Shown here one piece after another: positions 24,601 to 36,943 of a stretch of DNA of 64,000 nucleotides. The stretch is from positions 28,129,608 to 28,193,607 of the forward strand of contig NC_088300.1 of the NCBI RefSeq assembly GCF_032854445.1, read 5' to 3'. This stretch comes from Liolophura sinensis. Its lineage: Eukaryota; Mollusca; Polyplacophora; Chitonida; Chitonidae. The position numbers and the translations under genes are program-made. The notes beneath the pieces were generated by a model. It was given only the letters and a program-made list of their open reading frames with translations, was not told where the DNA came from and did not search any database. The stretch's first letter is position 1; the number at the start of each line of letters is the position of its first letter.

Positions 24601-26632
24601 GCACGCACATCCTCCTTCCTGTAACAAACACAGAACAATTTAAACTCTCAATCCAAACAATAATGCCCAGCAACTGAGTTAGTAATGCACATGTTTATGT
24701 TTCTATATTATAATGGGTAATTACACTGGTGAGCTAAAAAGCTTAGAGGAAACCACTTGTGGGGCAGAAATAGGTACTTAGGCTACTAGACAAGATACAT
24801 GTAAATATTACAAAAAAGTGAAAATGTTACAAAACATTATCTCCTGTCCTCAAACAAATTTCATGTTCAGTTTACAGTTAGAACTGTCAAAGTGATGTGC
24901 TGCCAAAATCTCCCAGTGACCATAAGGTTATGGTATAAAATACAAACCTGAGAATTCCACGGAATGGTTCTCGTAATGTGGTCCTCTCCACTGCTATAAT
25001 CAAGCATTTACAGAAACGAGGATTGACACCTGTGACCTAAAACAAACAGGGTAAGTGAAAGTCTTGCAATCAAAGCTTCTGTACCACTCAATGTCCCTGC
25101 GTTTAAACTCGAGTTTTAGATGTGAAAAGAAATCACATCTAAACACCCAGGATAAAGCACCAACCTCTGGCAAGTTACAGACAAACAATCCCATTTGTGA
25201 TGTACAGGTTTGGGGTCAAGTGGTGTTCAATGAAGCAAAGACTGCACTATGCTCATGAGCATGTTTGACTGCTCAATGTCATCAAAGCTTCACAAAGAGA
25301 AAAAGCTGTGAAATTCCTGTCTAATGTTTAACGCTGAACCAGCACCTAATGTGCTCTAGTGATCAGAGATAAGCATCTTAATCATGCAAACAAAAAAAAA
25401 GAAAAGAAAAAAAACTTGATAACAGAATCAAATCAAAAGTAGGTTCTGATCATTCAGGTCCTTATATACATGCAGACGTACAGTATATCACACAACCAAG
25501 AGAGTCATTAGAAGAAACTTAGATAAATCACAATATAGATTGTTACTAACCCTTGCTGTAACAACACTGTCTACTGAAGGTACGATGCTGTTATCAGCGC
25601 TCGTCCGCACTTCAATGACTTTCTGAAAAGATAAATTAGGACGTACATATACATGAATACAAACAGTGCAGCCAAAGTTCCCCCAAAACATTTCCATACT
25701 TAAACATCCCACGATATTTTCTCAATAAGAGACGAAGTAACTATGCTGACACTGTATCATATAACCACAATGAGCTTGCATCATGTTGATAAGGCGTGTG
25801 ATCTGATTATGAAGCATAACAAAGAACTCATCTCACATCAACTGGACTCCATGTTAACTCAAGTACTAACCTTTCCATCTCTGCTGTCTGTATTTAGCTG
25901 GCCAGCCAGGCTTGAAAATATGAAACCATTTCTCTCATAAGTACCATGTCCGCCTATGTGTCCTTCATCTGATCGGCAAATTCTCTGACCTGTCCAAAGC
26001 AAACAGATATCACTATTACCCTGTTACAATCTATCTGCTGAAAATTTTTCACTTATATAACGGTGGTCAGGTTTACGGGTGGAGGAAACCGATGGTTAGT
26101 CATTAGTCTAACTAGACGGAACTGGCATGATGTAATAAAAATACAAGACAGTGACATTTATTTCAATGATACGATGGAGTCTGATCTATTTGTATGGTGT
26201 TACCTAGTCCATCTGGATGGACTTGGTGTGTTATTTTAAAGTTGTGACATTCATCATAACATGGAGTCCATCATTCTCTCTAGAAACAAAAATCAATGAA
26301 CTGGTCTCCACAAGGTCCACACTTATGGTACCGAAATTTACCTATAGTCATAAGAACAAATTCTTTTTTATGTCCTTCTCTACTGGATTATAAAGACTAA
26401 TAGATGCGAGATCCCGTGTTAAAGAATTATTGAAATGCCAGTTTTCGTCAAGCTACAGCTACACATTTTGATATTATGCATCATAATTCCTCTTTGACGT
26501 CACGCGCCCGTCTTGGGATCTACAAAAATGTTAGAATGAACTTTCAAAAGAAACAAAAGAAATGATTTGATGACAGTTTGTTGATTACACCAGAAACTTC
26601 CAACCTGGTATGCATATAATGGGCGCCGCCAT
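21629..26632 (-). CDS. EXOSC1: Exosome complex component CSL4
   Basis: Cap subunit of the RNA exosome, which degrades and trims RNA in nucleus and cytoplasm. It is a non-catalytic S1-domain protein that bridges the RNase PH-like ring to cofactors. Exons in gene order: 26632-26605, 25989-25871, 25622-25551, 25036-24948, 24618-24585, 23692-23632, 22155-22084, 21744-21629. Every junction is GT-AG and in phase, giving 591 nt and 196 residues; human CSL4 has 195. The sequence follows the human protein throughout: start MAAPIICIPGQRIC, then GFIFSSLAG, the S1 region with FRGILRKEDVRATEKDKVE and FRPGDV, STAENELGVVVA, and the C-terminal MVPISWCEMQCPKT with KVAKVQPKF. Start and stop are both confident. 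The gene is divergent from FRA10AC1. Confidence 0.97.
23750..23935. repeat. Decayed short tandem repeats in an EXOSC1 intron
   Basis: Loose repeats of a roughly 20-bp motif resembling CACACTGTCATACTGCTGG and GGACTGTCATACATG. Too diverged for an exact period. Confidence 0.4.
24193..24270. repeat. Short GGGTGAGA-type minisatellite
   Basis: Five or six imperfect units around CTGGGTGAGACC, spaced about 15 bp, inside an EXOSC1 intron. Confidence 0.6.
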
Positions 26633-27803
26633 TTTATTTCCAGCGGGCTGTGTCCATAAACAAGAGTGGGTGATTGCCGCATTTAAAAAATGCATTTTTA
26701 CATTGATTTTTTCCTTATAAAGAGTTTTGTGTTTGTTGGTATCAATAATAAAGGTATCAAATAAAATACATTAAAAGTGACGCAAACACAACTGCCTACT
26801 GAAGTGTTTTACGTCTTCTATTTTTACGAACACCTCCATTTCGCACTACATTAATCGACTAATCCAATCTACTTCCTGTTTTGTTTCCCAACGATGGCCA
26901 ACAGAATAGATTTAGTGGAGGCAAGTTAAACATGTGCACAGTCTTTTGATATGTCACATACATGTCACATGTATACGTTGGCTTGCTGAATACCTCGTAC
27001 ATCACTGGGAATTAACTGGAGATACTTATATCGCTTAAATATATGGAGATTACCGAAGAAACAGGTCCCCTTAACTTCTAAGTTGTTTTCCATATCTATC
27101 AAGTCAGTGGTGATCTGCTCTCATCAACTCTTTCACCAGCTTTCCGAACACCTAGTGTACACAGATCACAATAGATATCTACAGGTGTATTGACAAATTA
27201 CAATGTGCCCGAAAGGACGAATTATCAGGTTAAACGGGCCACTTGAACATGTTTCTTATGATCAGAGACTGAGACAAACTCTGTGGGCTTATCAGTTGGT
27301 GTGCTGGGTTGCCAATCTCAAGCACATTAATACAGTGTGTCAACATGTACGCCACCACAACAGAAAAAGCCGTAAACAGCAAACATAGTACAAATAAAAA
27401 ATCCATTCATGTTTATATCACTACCAGTAGGCAAGGTTTAATTGCAAATGACATCAGCTGAATAATAAGTGGGGGGTGGGGATTATCATGGAATAGTATG
27501 GCTGCCATAAAGAAGGTCATGATGACGTCTGTTCTCGCGATACATACAATCCACATGAAACATCGGAAATATACAGACTTAAACATAGCACTTAACTCAC
27601 GAATGTAAGATTTGAAGTCACAACTCATATGGTGGCAATATTTTATTTTCTAATGCCATGGTTTTTTAAACAGTGCCAAAATTTCAAATTAAAGTTAACA
27701 GTATTTCATAGATTTACTACATAGATGTAGTCAATTAGTACTGAACAAGACGTATGCTTGTAATATGTGTAACTTTTTTTATTATCTGGTGCCACTCTTT
27801 CAG
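26633..27803. promoter_or_regulatory. Divergent promoter region of EXOSC1 and FRA10AC1
   Basis: Separates the EXOSC1 start codon from the first recognised FRA10AC1 exon, which are head to head. It must hold both transcription starts and the missing FRA10AC1 first exon. I saw no CGG repeat like that of the human FRA10A fragile site, and no clear TATA box. Position is inferred from gene order only. Confidence 0.45.
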
Positions 27804-30800
27804 ATACACGCAGGTGGGAGCTATGGATCAGAATTTGAAACAGACAGCGAAAATGAAAGACAGAGGTACATCCAAATGGCTGATCTGATTCAGAATGTCA
27901 AGTTGATATTTTGTTCCTTTGAATCATCATGTCTTCAATACAAGCTTTTTTCAGTTCATGCATAAACGGTACTGTTGTTTTGTTTTCATTAAATGAAATA
28001 AACGGTTGCAGATTCCCTCTATTTATGACTTCCTTGTAAGTGATTACTTTATTTATCAAAACCTGTTCAATTTTAAGTGCCATGTTTGCTTCTCATAGGT
28101 CAAAGAAGGAATCACTGAAGGGTCTTGTATCAAAAAAGAAGAAGACTACAGATGGCGTTGTCAGTAAACATGAACTGGAGAAGGAATACAGCAAGTAAGG
28201 CAGTACTGTGCATTTCTTTAGTCAAATAAATTAAGCTGTTGACTGATGATGGTATAGTTTAACTGTAAAACAGTCTCACTTAGTGAAAACCTATGCATGT
28301 AGGCTCAATACTATAATGCATTTGAATGAAAACCCATAGTTTGTTATATGCTTGTCATAAGTCAAATTTGAGAATACTTATAATTGCCATTGAATTTTTC
28401 AGGGAGGAAGGTAGAACTCACAGGTTCAAGATTTTAAGTCTGGATGCAGTATCCTTTGTTGATGATGGCTCATGCCTCAGTGAAATAACCAGTGCAAATT
28501 TGCATAAAGTAAACATCACCTTGTTCTCAGCCTCTTTGTGATTTGACATACATAAGATGTCTAAAATTTAACTGAATAACTGACCAGTTGACAGAATGAT
28601 AGACAGACAGAGTGATTTCTAGAATGCTTGTTTCATCTCAAAAGCATTTTGCTACTATCCCAAAAGTGTTACAACACAACAGCCCATTCCAATGGGAAAC
28701 ACTTTTCCTGCCACTGCCTGTTATCCTTTTTAACTTTATAGCTTCTGGAAAAATTCCCTTGATAGGAGTATTAGGATCAACTTGATGGCACCTGATGGTG
28801 AACATGGATCATGCCCAATTGACATGGGTTTTGCCATGATTTACTTAATGGCCTGTGTCACTCATGTTATTGTTTATGCTTAAGTCAAAGCCTATTAGAT
28901 AGCGTTAAACACTCAGCTGTATTAATTTGGGAAAATCATATGAAAGCTTATCTGGTTGACAGTAATTCACTCATAACTCATTAGCTAATTACACTTCTGT
29001 AATGCAAGATGATTAGTTGATAAAAAATTCCATCTTAAAAGTGTCATTTAGATCAGTTAGATCATTTACTGTCACTTGGTTTGTTTTTCTCTCAAATTAC
29101 ATTATGGCACTTAAGTCCTGAGTAAAATATGAAGTATAATATGGGAAACTTCCACCTTTTGTTTTATTTCAGAGGCAAACAGGCTATATGCTATAAATCG
29201 CATACTTACCACCATGTACCAGTATTTCTCTATCCTGCCATGCTTTGTGGAAATCAGCATTTTCTGTGCATCTAAAATTGATATGTAAGCTAGCATGATA
29301 TACTTGCCAGGGGAGATAACTTATTTTACATCTTGAATGCCTAATATGTTAAAAAATGCCATGCTTAATGAGGTGTGATGGTTAAAGCTGTGCTGAAGTG
29401 ACTGAACAAACAACTGTTTCCATTTTTTTTTAATTCATTGGGATCTCAATTGTACTTGTGTTGCATATTTAATTCAATTTAAAATACAGAAGATGGTTTC
29501 TAGGCACACTTAGGGGGAGATAACTCAAATACCGCTTTCATTACTTTCCATCTATCAATGGTTTTGCTTTACTACCAGGTACATAATTAGCCAAACTGAC
29601 TACAGCATTGTGTATTGTGCAAGCTGCATTAGAATTAACTATTTTTAATCACTATATGTAAATGTCAATAATCCCATGTAATCCCATTACATTTCAATAA
29701 TTGAGTTTTTTATAGACCAAATAGAATGTCATATTGCTGTTGAAATATATTTGTTCAAATAACTGCCATTGAGTTTGTTTTCTAGATCAAGACATTTATA
29801 GTGTTTTTAATTGAGTCAGTACTTGCTGCATATATTAGAATATATGTTTATATGCTCATAGAATGCAACATGGTTTGTCTTATTCCTTACCTTGTAACAG
29901 TTTTCCAGACATAAACAGTTTGTCAACAACTATTTGCTATATTATGGAGGTTCGAGAGAGGACTTCAGAAGAGATAGGTGAGACATTAACATAATATAGC
30001 CTCTTCTCTTTGGGCACATGACAAGCACTTTCAACACTAGAACCGGTGCTATATCTCAAATAGGTTGTAATACTGTTAATTAAAATCCACTTTCGAAATG
30101 ACCTCTACTAGTCTCGCCACACAAAGACATCTACACTTGTTGACAAACTTCTAACAGCAAACATAATTTGGGTGCCACGTGGCCTAGTGGATAGCGTGCA
30201 AGTCCGGCCAAATGACACGGGAGCCTCTCACCAATGTGTTCACTATGCGGTTAAGTCCAGTACATGCTGGATTTCTGTGCGGTCATACATAAGAATGTCC
30301 TACAGCAACCGGCAGATGGTCGTGGGTTTCCACTGCTCGGTTTTCTCCCACAATAATGCTGGCTGCTATCATATAATTGAAATATTCTTGAATATTGCGT
30401 AAAACAATCAAATAAATAAATTAATAAAAAAATAAATCTAGATACAATCAGGATAATTTGATCTATCTTTGTTGGGTTTAGCCGGTAATTGTTTAATTGC
30501 CCAACTTCTGACCAGCACATATACTATCCGCGGATTTGGCAGACCAATTTCTTCCTGCTCAGTCTCTATATTTGACTTTTGCTTAACACTACATTCAAGA
30601 AGTTTTCATTTTCACGATCCAAGTCAGCTTTATGGGTGGAGGGAACCAATCCACTGGGTAAACCGCCCACGCGTGTGAAGTTACTGTAGAACTTTCTGAT
30701 GTGTGACGCACAGATGTGCATGCTTTATTGGTGGAAGACAGCTCGTCCTCAACTAACGTATTTGTAATTCTGTGCTAATGGTTCTATAAGTTCAATTATT

Positions 30801-33005
30801 GTCTTCAATTCCTCATGAACAGAGAGAGTAAGTGAACTAAATGTTCATTGTCCGAGGCAGGGGTTGAACCTGCAGCTCATGTGTTTCATGGTTGATGTCC
30901 TGCATGTATGTCCGTGGATGCTTCCATTGGCCCATGCCCAAAGAAAGGCCTTAGAAATCAGCCCGTCACTTGGTGGGTTTAGATGGAGAGAGAGAAAAAT
31001 TCCTCAGTACGGCTTTAAACCCAAGTGAAATAAATCATTAAATACACTCATCGTCACCAGTGCTGATTGTTATTTTGATGCGCTACCTCTGAATTCTTAC
31101 TATTCACTTGACTTTCATTTTCCTGACTTGTGATCTCTGTGCTTATATAATGTCAGAAAGAGGATGTTATTACTGGTATAGATAAAACACATGAAACATT
31201 ATAACCATGGTATATTTTTTTTTGTCTGTAGTTCGGGTGATAAAACAGATTTCGATGTGATACGTGAGAATCATCGTTTTCTTTGGAATGAGGAAGAGGA
31301 TTCAGAAGACAGTTGGTAAAAACATAAAGTGACAAAGAAATGCTTTATATTAAAGGCTGAGTGATTGAAATTGGAAAATAAGATATGGTAGTGTTGGCCG
31401 TCACCACACTGATAGTGGCCGTGTTTGTAATAGGGTCGGTTTTAGCAGGTGAAAGTCATACTGCAAACAAATGACAATTCTCTTCAGTTATTTCTATGTC
31501 ACGGATACATGCTCTAGCTAAATGTTGTCATGGTTACCTTTACTCAAACACCTTTGTCCTATTCATATTGTCATGTTAGTCTACACTTTAACAAAAAGAA
31601 TCTTCAACAATAGATGGAGAAACCATAGTGATTTTGTAATGAAATAAAATGAAACTTCATTAAATAGAATAAAAAAAAATTAAAAAAAAAAAAAACGCTT
31701 GCGGGATCTTGATTTTTTCCTGACAAGCATTTGGTAGCCAAGTTCTTAAAACTTCAGAAATCAGTTTCCTGTTGACTTTTCATTAAAATTACATTCTGTA
31801 CATAATGATTGTGTTTTTCTGTAGGGAGAAACGACTGGCAAAGAAGTACTATGATAAATTATTTAAGGAGTATTGCATAGCTGACCTTAGCAGGTATAAA
31901 GAAAACAAGGTGAGGCATAGATTAATGTTTGTATGTAATTATGTATTGTTGATGATTTCATAGGTATGTGTCAGAGCAGTGCTCTAACTAGAGGTAATTT
32001 GTAACTAAAAAACTAATGCACATGTATTGATGGTGATGTCCAAATTTTGTGTCTGACAAAACCCCATATAGAGTAGGAGCCATGTGTCTGTCATTGAATT
32101 CACACTTATTATGATGTAACTATAAATGTAACAATGTTTTAGGTTGGCATGAGATGGAGGACAGAAAAGGAAGTGGTGGACGGAAAAGGTTAGTCTGCTT
32201 GACTTTGCAATACAAAGATTGCATCTTAGTATATTTAAGTATCATTCTTTTAGAGAATGAATAAGTGATTGATATGCAGTCAATACCTGCGATGCGCGCT
32301 CCTTTCATAAATGCATCCCATGTTCAGCGAGTGAAAGAAGGTCATCTCCAACAAGAAGAACCACAACTCCTCCCTACCAAAACGCTGCTAGGCCCATTTA
32401 AATACAGTGAATTGAGCACTTACAACCTGCAGATTACCCCAAATTAAATTTGAATCATTAAGGTGAGTTTTAAAAAAAATACTGTGAATGAAATTGAGTA
32501 ATAAAATTTGTCTTTTTCAAAATGTGGTGTCTAGATTCTGTTAGATTATGAGTAAGAATTCTGTTAGACCGTGGGTTATAGATCAACACCCAGGCTTCAC
32601 AGATCTGCTTCACGTGATCATCTGATTTCAGGCCAATTCATCTGTGGTAACAAGAAGTGTTTAGAAACCAGCAGCTTGAGAACGTGGGAGGTCAACTTTG
32701 GCTATGTGGAAAATCAGGAGAAGAAAAATGCCCTTGTAAAATTACGTGAGTTAAAAGTAGGCATAGCCACTGTGAGATGTCATAATATCCGGTGTCTCCA
32801 GCATGATGCCAGTATTGAAAATATGCTGACTCTGAGGCAAGCCTTCTGTAAGGAGATTGTTGTATATGACCAAATAATGTTACAAGCAATGTTAAACCCC
32901 AAACAAACAACAATAAAAATTATTTCAGAACAGAAAATGGTCTCTTAATTCAGCTACATTATGTTTGAAACCATCTTTAAAGTAAAAGAAAGCTAAAATA
33001 TGAAG

Positions 33006-33060
<55 letters not shown>

Positions 33061-36000
33061 TATATATATACTTTCATTTATTTTTTACATTTTTGTGAAG
33101 AGAGTTAAAGCTGTTTAAACCTTTGAATTCTAAGGTGGGCCTTATGGACCATACTATCAGAGTTTAGGAGCTCTGTAGTCACAAGAAGTTTTTCCAACTT
33201 TAATCACGACACTGAATGTTGTGATAACTTTTTTAACTGATGAGTGAAAGATTACTGAAATAATGTTCTAAAAAATTCCTCCCTTCTGGTGAACATCAGG
33301 AAAAAAGGTGATGTGACGTCAGTTCCTAAATACCGTCAGTATGGCCCATAAAGCCCACCATAGAATTCAAATAAAACACTCTGCGTTTAAACACTCCGAA
33401 ATAAATCTAAAATAATAAATGAAAGTATTTTTACAGTTTTCACTTGTCTGTATGATGAACCTTACTTCATATTTTAGCTTTTTTTTTTACTTTGAAATTT
33501 TTGGCACCTTACTGATGAATTAATAAATAAATGTAGGTAGCAGGATGTGGGTCAGTGGTAAAGTTCACACTTTCTATGAGGTGGCACATGAATTGCTGAT
33601 TCAATCCCGACCTTGGGCTGAATATTTCTAGATTGCCATTCTCTCATCACAGAGCACTGGTTTTCTCCACACATAAAACTGACTGCCATCATACAGTTAA
33701 AAAATTCATAAAGGATTGAGCAAATAATGAAAGAACTCTAAAAGTACTAAGTATTTGCGTATTTTTTCCAGGTCTGTGTCCTGATTGCTCATATAAACTG
33801 AACTACCATCACAGGTAAGCAGCGAGTGGTGTGTCCTTTAGCCTCGAGTAACTATCTTTCTTCAGCATTGTTAGAGTTTCAGTGTAAAATTTAGTGAAGT
33901 CTTATCAGACCGTTATGGTTTTATCACATTCCATAGTGAATCACACCATTGTAATTCCATTAACTAGAACTAACTTATATCGTAAAATATCTTTATCTTG
34001 TATATCAAAATAAAATCCATGTTTGTGAGATGGACTGACCTGAGCGAGTGAGAGGGCAAGTAAAATGGAGAAAGGGACATTATTTTTAGGCAATAAACTG
34101 TACTAGAAAAACCAATTTATTGTCATTACTTATGGGACGATTTAAGTGCAAGACTGATTGTCTTATTGTCTTCGTAGAATGATTGATTGATTGACTGAAT
34201 GTTGTTAAAAAACACACTCTGGAATTGTTCACATTTCACAAGACCAACTTGGCAACTTGTTGATGAACATGCATAATATACAGATTTGTGTGCCATGTTG
34301 GTGGATCACAGATCCAGATCTATACCTCTCCTGCTGATAAACTGATGGACCGTTAGCTACTGAGTTAGAGATAGCAGAATTGTCCAGCTTCTCCAGCAGC
34401 CAAAATGAAGCAGTGTGGCAGATTTCAGTTGGACAGTTTGAGTGGGAGCACCTGGCATGGAGCATAAATAGCAGTAGCATAAATAAGCAGTGATAGATAA
34501 CATGTATACCTTGAAAAGCTTCACAAAACATGGTTTTATTGAAAACAGGTGTTGTTATTGAATGGTAAGCCCTGACTTTTTCTCTACAATGTTCGCTGAG
34601 GATCTGTGGCTGAACAGTGAAGTTACCTGCGTAATTTCACTCCTTAGCTCTCTATTTATCAGCATGCATCAGTAGGTGGGCTCCAGTACTGTATCTAGTG
34701 GAACAAAAGTGGTCTTCAATAGATGTAATACTGTGCAAGTGCAGGAAATAAATAGCGTTTTGTAGTTTTATCTTTGATTTTACTCTTTGACAAGAAAAAT
34801 GAGAAGAGGCTGTGAAGAAGTGCTTATAATGTTGAAAACCTGCATACATTGAATGGTGTTTTGTTTGAATGCATGAAGTTTTATCATTACTTTGTAGACG
34901 AAAAGAGGTAACAAAACAGCCAAAGACAAAGAGAAAATTAGAAGGGGATTCGGAAAAATACTTTAAAAAACCAAGATCAGGTTGGTGAAGTAAATCTGTT
35001 TAGTTTGTTGACTGTAACTTAGGATCTGGGTGTGACATTAAAGGTATGAAACTTAGGCTTGGATTCTTTATTATAGGCCATATCATGGCTTGTTTTATTG
35101 TGTGGCTTTGTCCATATGCCTGTCTGAACTTTTGGGTATTATCTATATTTGCAGAACCACTTCACTTATGGTCAGAAAAATTTGTTCACTTTTTGTCCGA
35201 GCCACTATCACAGAAGCTTATTAAAAAAGGGAAAAACAAATCACACAGCTTTAAAATTTAGCTCTGAGTTATTCCCCTTTTTGTGATACAGCGGTTGTTC
35301 ATGCTAATGCTGTATGGGAAGACCTTCTTTACTTGAAATAGGACGATCATCAACAAGTCTGGTGTTTGTTTTCTGGTATTATTTCTTTGTTCACTCTGCC
35401 ATGATGGCTGTATCTTCCATAACTCTTGTTATGTTAAAGGGTGCAAATGTGATTCTAAGAGCTTAAACATTGCAGGAGCAGTGGCTTGTATTTTGAACAG
35501 CATCAAGAAGACATCTGAATTACTGGCATTGTTTTGTCAGTGTGAAGACAAGAACACCTGGCTAGTTTTGGTTTGGCAAATCTCTTCATCTGTTATTTGA
35601 TATTATTTGGGCTCCAACTCGATCATCTTTTTTTGTGGTTTGACACAATGTGGTATCCACTAAATGAGTGAGATACAAAGAGTTTCAGCATTAGAGTGAC
35701 TTGGATCTGTCATATGAATGTTTTTCTATTGGCAAATGCTTAATGGTTTTTTGGCTTATCAAGCTTCACTTTTATTATTTGTCCAGACATTAATACTGAT
35801 TACTGCATGCAGTGTCTGTTCTTGTTTCTTTATCAGGCGAGACATTTTAAGCTGACATACTTGTAATACCAGTAAGAAGAAATGCTCTCACAAAAATTCT
35901 GCTCTTTGGTATCTTATGGCATTAGGGTGCGTGACTAAATATACCATGTGGCCATGAAAAAAGGCATTCATTTTAGAGATACGTCCAAGGGTCACCGTGG

Positions 36001-36943
36001 CCCTTGGAATCATTGAAATTCCTTTCATTTGTTGAAAGATTTCCAAGACGATAGTCTTTGAATGTAGATTTACTTGATTTTTTAATATTTCAAAGTACAC
36101 CAGCCACTAAAATACATGTAGTATACATAAAGTATGTAGAATAAACATGAAGGATTTGTACTAAACTTGAGTGGTCCTTGGAAGCGCTATAAAGTCCTTA
36201 AAAGATGTTTTCTTTCATATGTGGTAACCCTATATGTAATATACTAGTATTGTGGGTCCATCTTGCAGAGAGTTCCGGCAGGGAAGAGGATGCTGCTTCC
36301 TCATCCACACCTGATGCGAGAGACGCAGGCGAAGCCAGCAGGACACAGCCACAGCAGGATGAAGCCAACATATGGAAAGGGCCAGCTAAAATACAGGAGG
36401 ACAAATCAAGGTAGGTTTTATCTCAAATCATGTAAATATCATCGCATATGGATTTTTTGTCTCCATGGTCACTATCACAAGCTCCTGTGGCTAATACCTG
36501 TCTAAAGTTGAAAAGTTTCATTGCATGAAAGAGGTGTTTCTGTGCTTGTACAGGCATTGAAATACCATGTTTATGTCTTATAGATTGATGTATGTTTACT
36601 GATTATAAAGATTATGGTGTAATGATGTGTTTAAATATACCTTGAAATTGTAATGAACCCATCAAAGTCTTGTTGAGTTAATGTTGACTTCCATAAAATA
36701 AAGTCTTCATTTGCAAGTTGAAATTTCAATCCAGTCAATAAATTAATTGGTTGTAAATTCCGATGGGTTTAGAGTGGTAAGGTTTTGATGAACGTGATAA
36801 AGATACATGTATGGATGGAATTTCCTGATCAATATCTTTGAAATGTTTTGTGTGAATATTACGTTCTGGTAACTTATGCTTGTGTGTTCTGTATTTGTAG
36901 AGATGAAGAGTTTGAAGACTATTTTGAGGGTATGTTCTTATAG
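27804..36943 (+). CDS. FRA10AC1: FRA10AC1 homolog (5' end incomplete)
   Basis: Conserved nuclear protein linked to the spliceosome. Exons: 27804-27865, 28099-28194, 28403-28448, 29901-29977, 31232-31315, 31825-31909, 32143-32188, 32632-32745, 33772-33814, 34898-34980, 36269-36410, 36901-36943. All borders are GT-AG with matching phases; 921 nt, 306 residues plus a missing start (human about 315). It follows the human protein closely: SRHKQFVNNYLLYYGG, DKTDFDVIRENHRFLWNEEE, EKRLAKKYYDKLFKEYCIAD, CGNKKC with WEVNFGYVE, then LCPDC, which completes a four-cysteine zinc-binding set, a basic region, an acidic Ser-rich linker, WKGP, and the C-terminus FEDYFEGMFL. The first exon found starts IHAGGSYGSEFE, aligning with human MHGHGGYDSDFS, so only a few residues are missing. 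The most likely arrangement is an upstream exon ending in the initiator codon. Confidence 0.93.
30166..30428 (+). repeat. tRNA-headed SINE, decayed
   Basis: Plus-strand copy in a FRA10AC1 intron. The head GTGGCCTAGTGGATAGCGTG, GGGAGCCTCTCACCAATG, core GATGGTCGTGGGTTTCC and tail AATCAAATAAATAAATTAAT are all recognisable. Confidence 0.8.
30595..31045 (-). repeat. Second SINE-like family, copy 1
   Basis: Shares TTTATGGGTGGAGGGAACCA and a GGTGGAAGAC segment with 58030-58382. It contains GGGGTTGAACCTGCAGC, a B-box-like element on the minus strand. Intronic in FRA10AC1. Confidence 0.55.
33008..33070. repeat. (AT)n microsatellite
   Basis: About 30 nearly perfect AT units directly next to the left end of an inverted-repeat element; a possible TA-rich insertion target or a slippage product. 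Confidence 0.95.
33069..33430. mobile_element. MITE-like element with long inverted repeats
   Basis: The outer arms pair: ATACTTTCATTTATT at the left and its complement at 33414-33428. The inner arms are nearly perfect over about 33 bp at 33122-33154 and 33341-33373 (left starts TTGAATTCTAAGGTGGGCC, right complement starts TTGAATTCTATGGTGGGCT). No coding capacity. TA at both outer edges fits a Tc1/mariner-type duplication but cannot be separated from the adjacent (AT)n run. Confidence 0.75.
33538..33735 (+). repeat. Third tRNA-like SINE
   Basis: A-box-like GTGGGTCAGTGGTAAAGTTC and B-box-like GATTCAATCCC, followed by a decayed region resembling the tail of the main SINE. Intronic in FRA10AC1, single copy here. 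Confidence 0.5.

Noticed and set aside
26894-26930. ATG GCC AAC AGA as the FRA10AC1 first exon
   Set aside because: Attractive position upstream of FRA10AC1, but the only donor nearby (GCAA|GTTAAA) leaves phase 1, while the next exon needs phase 0.
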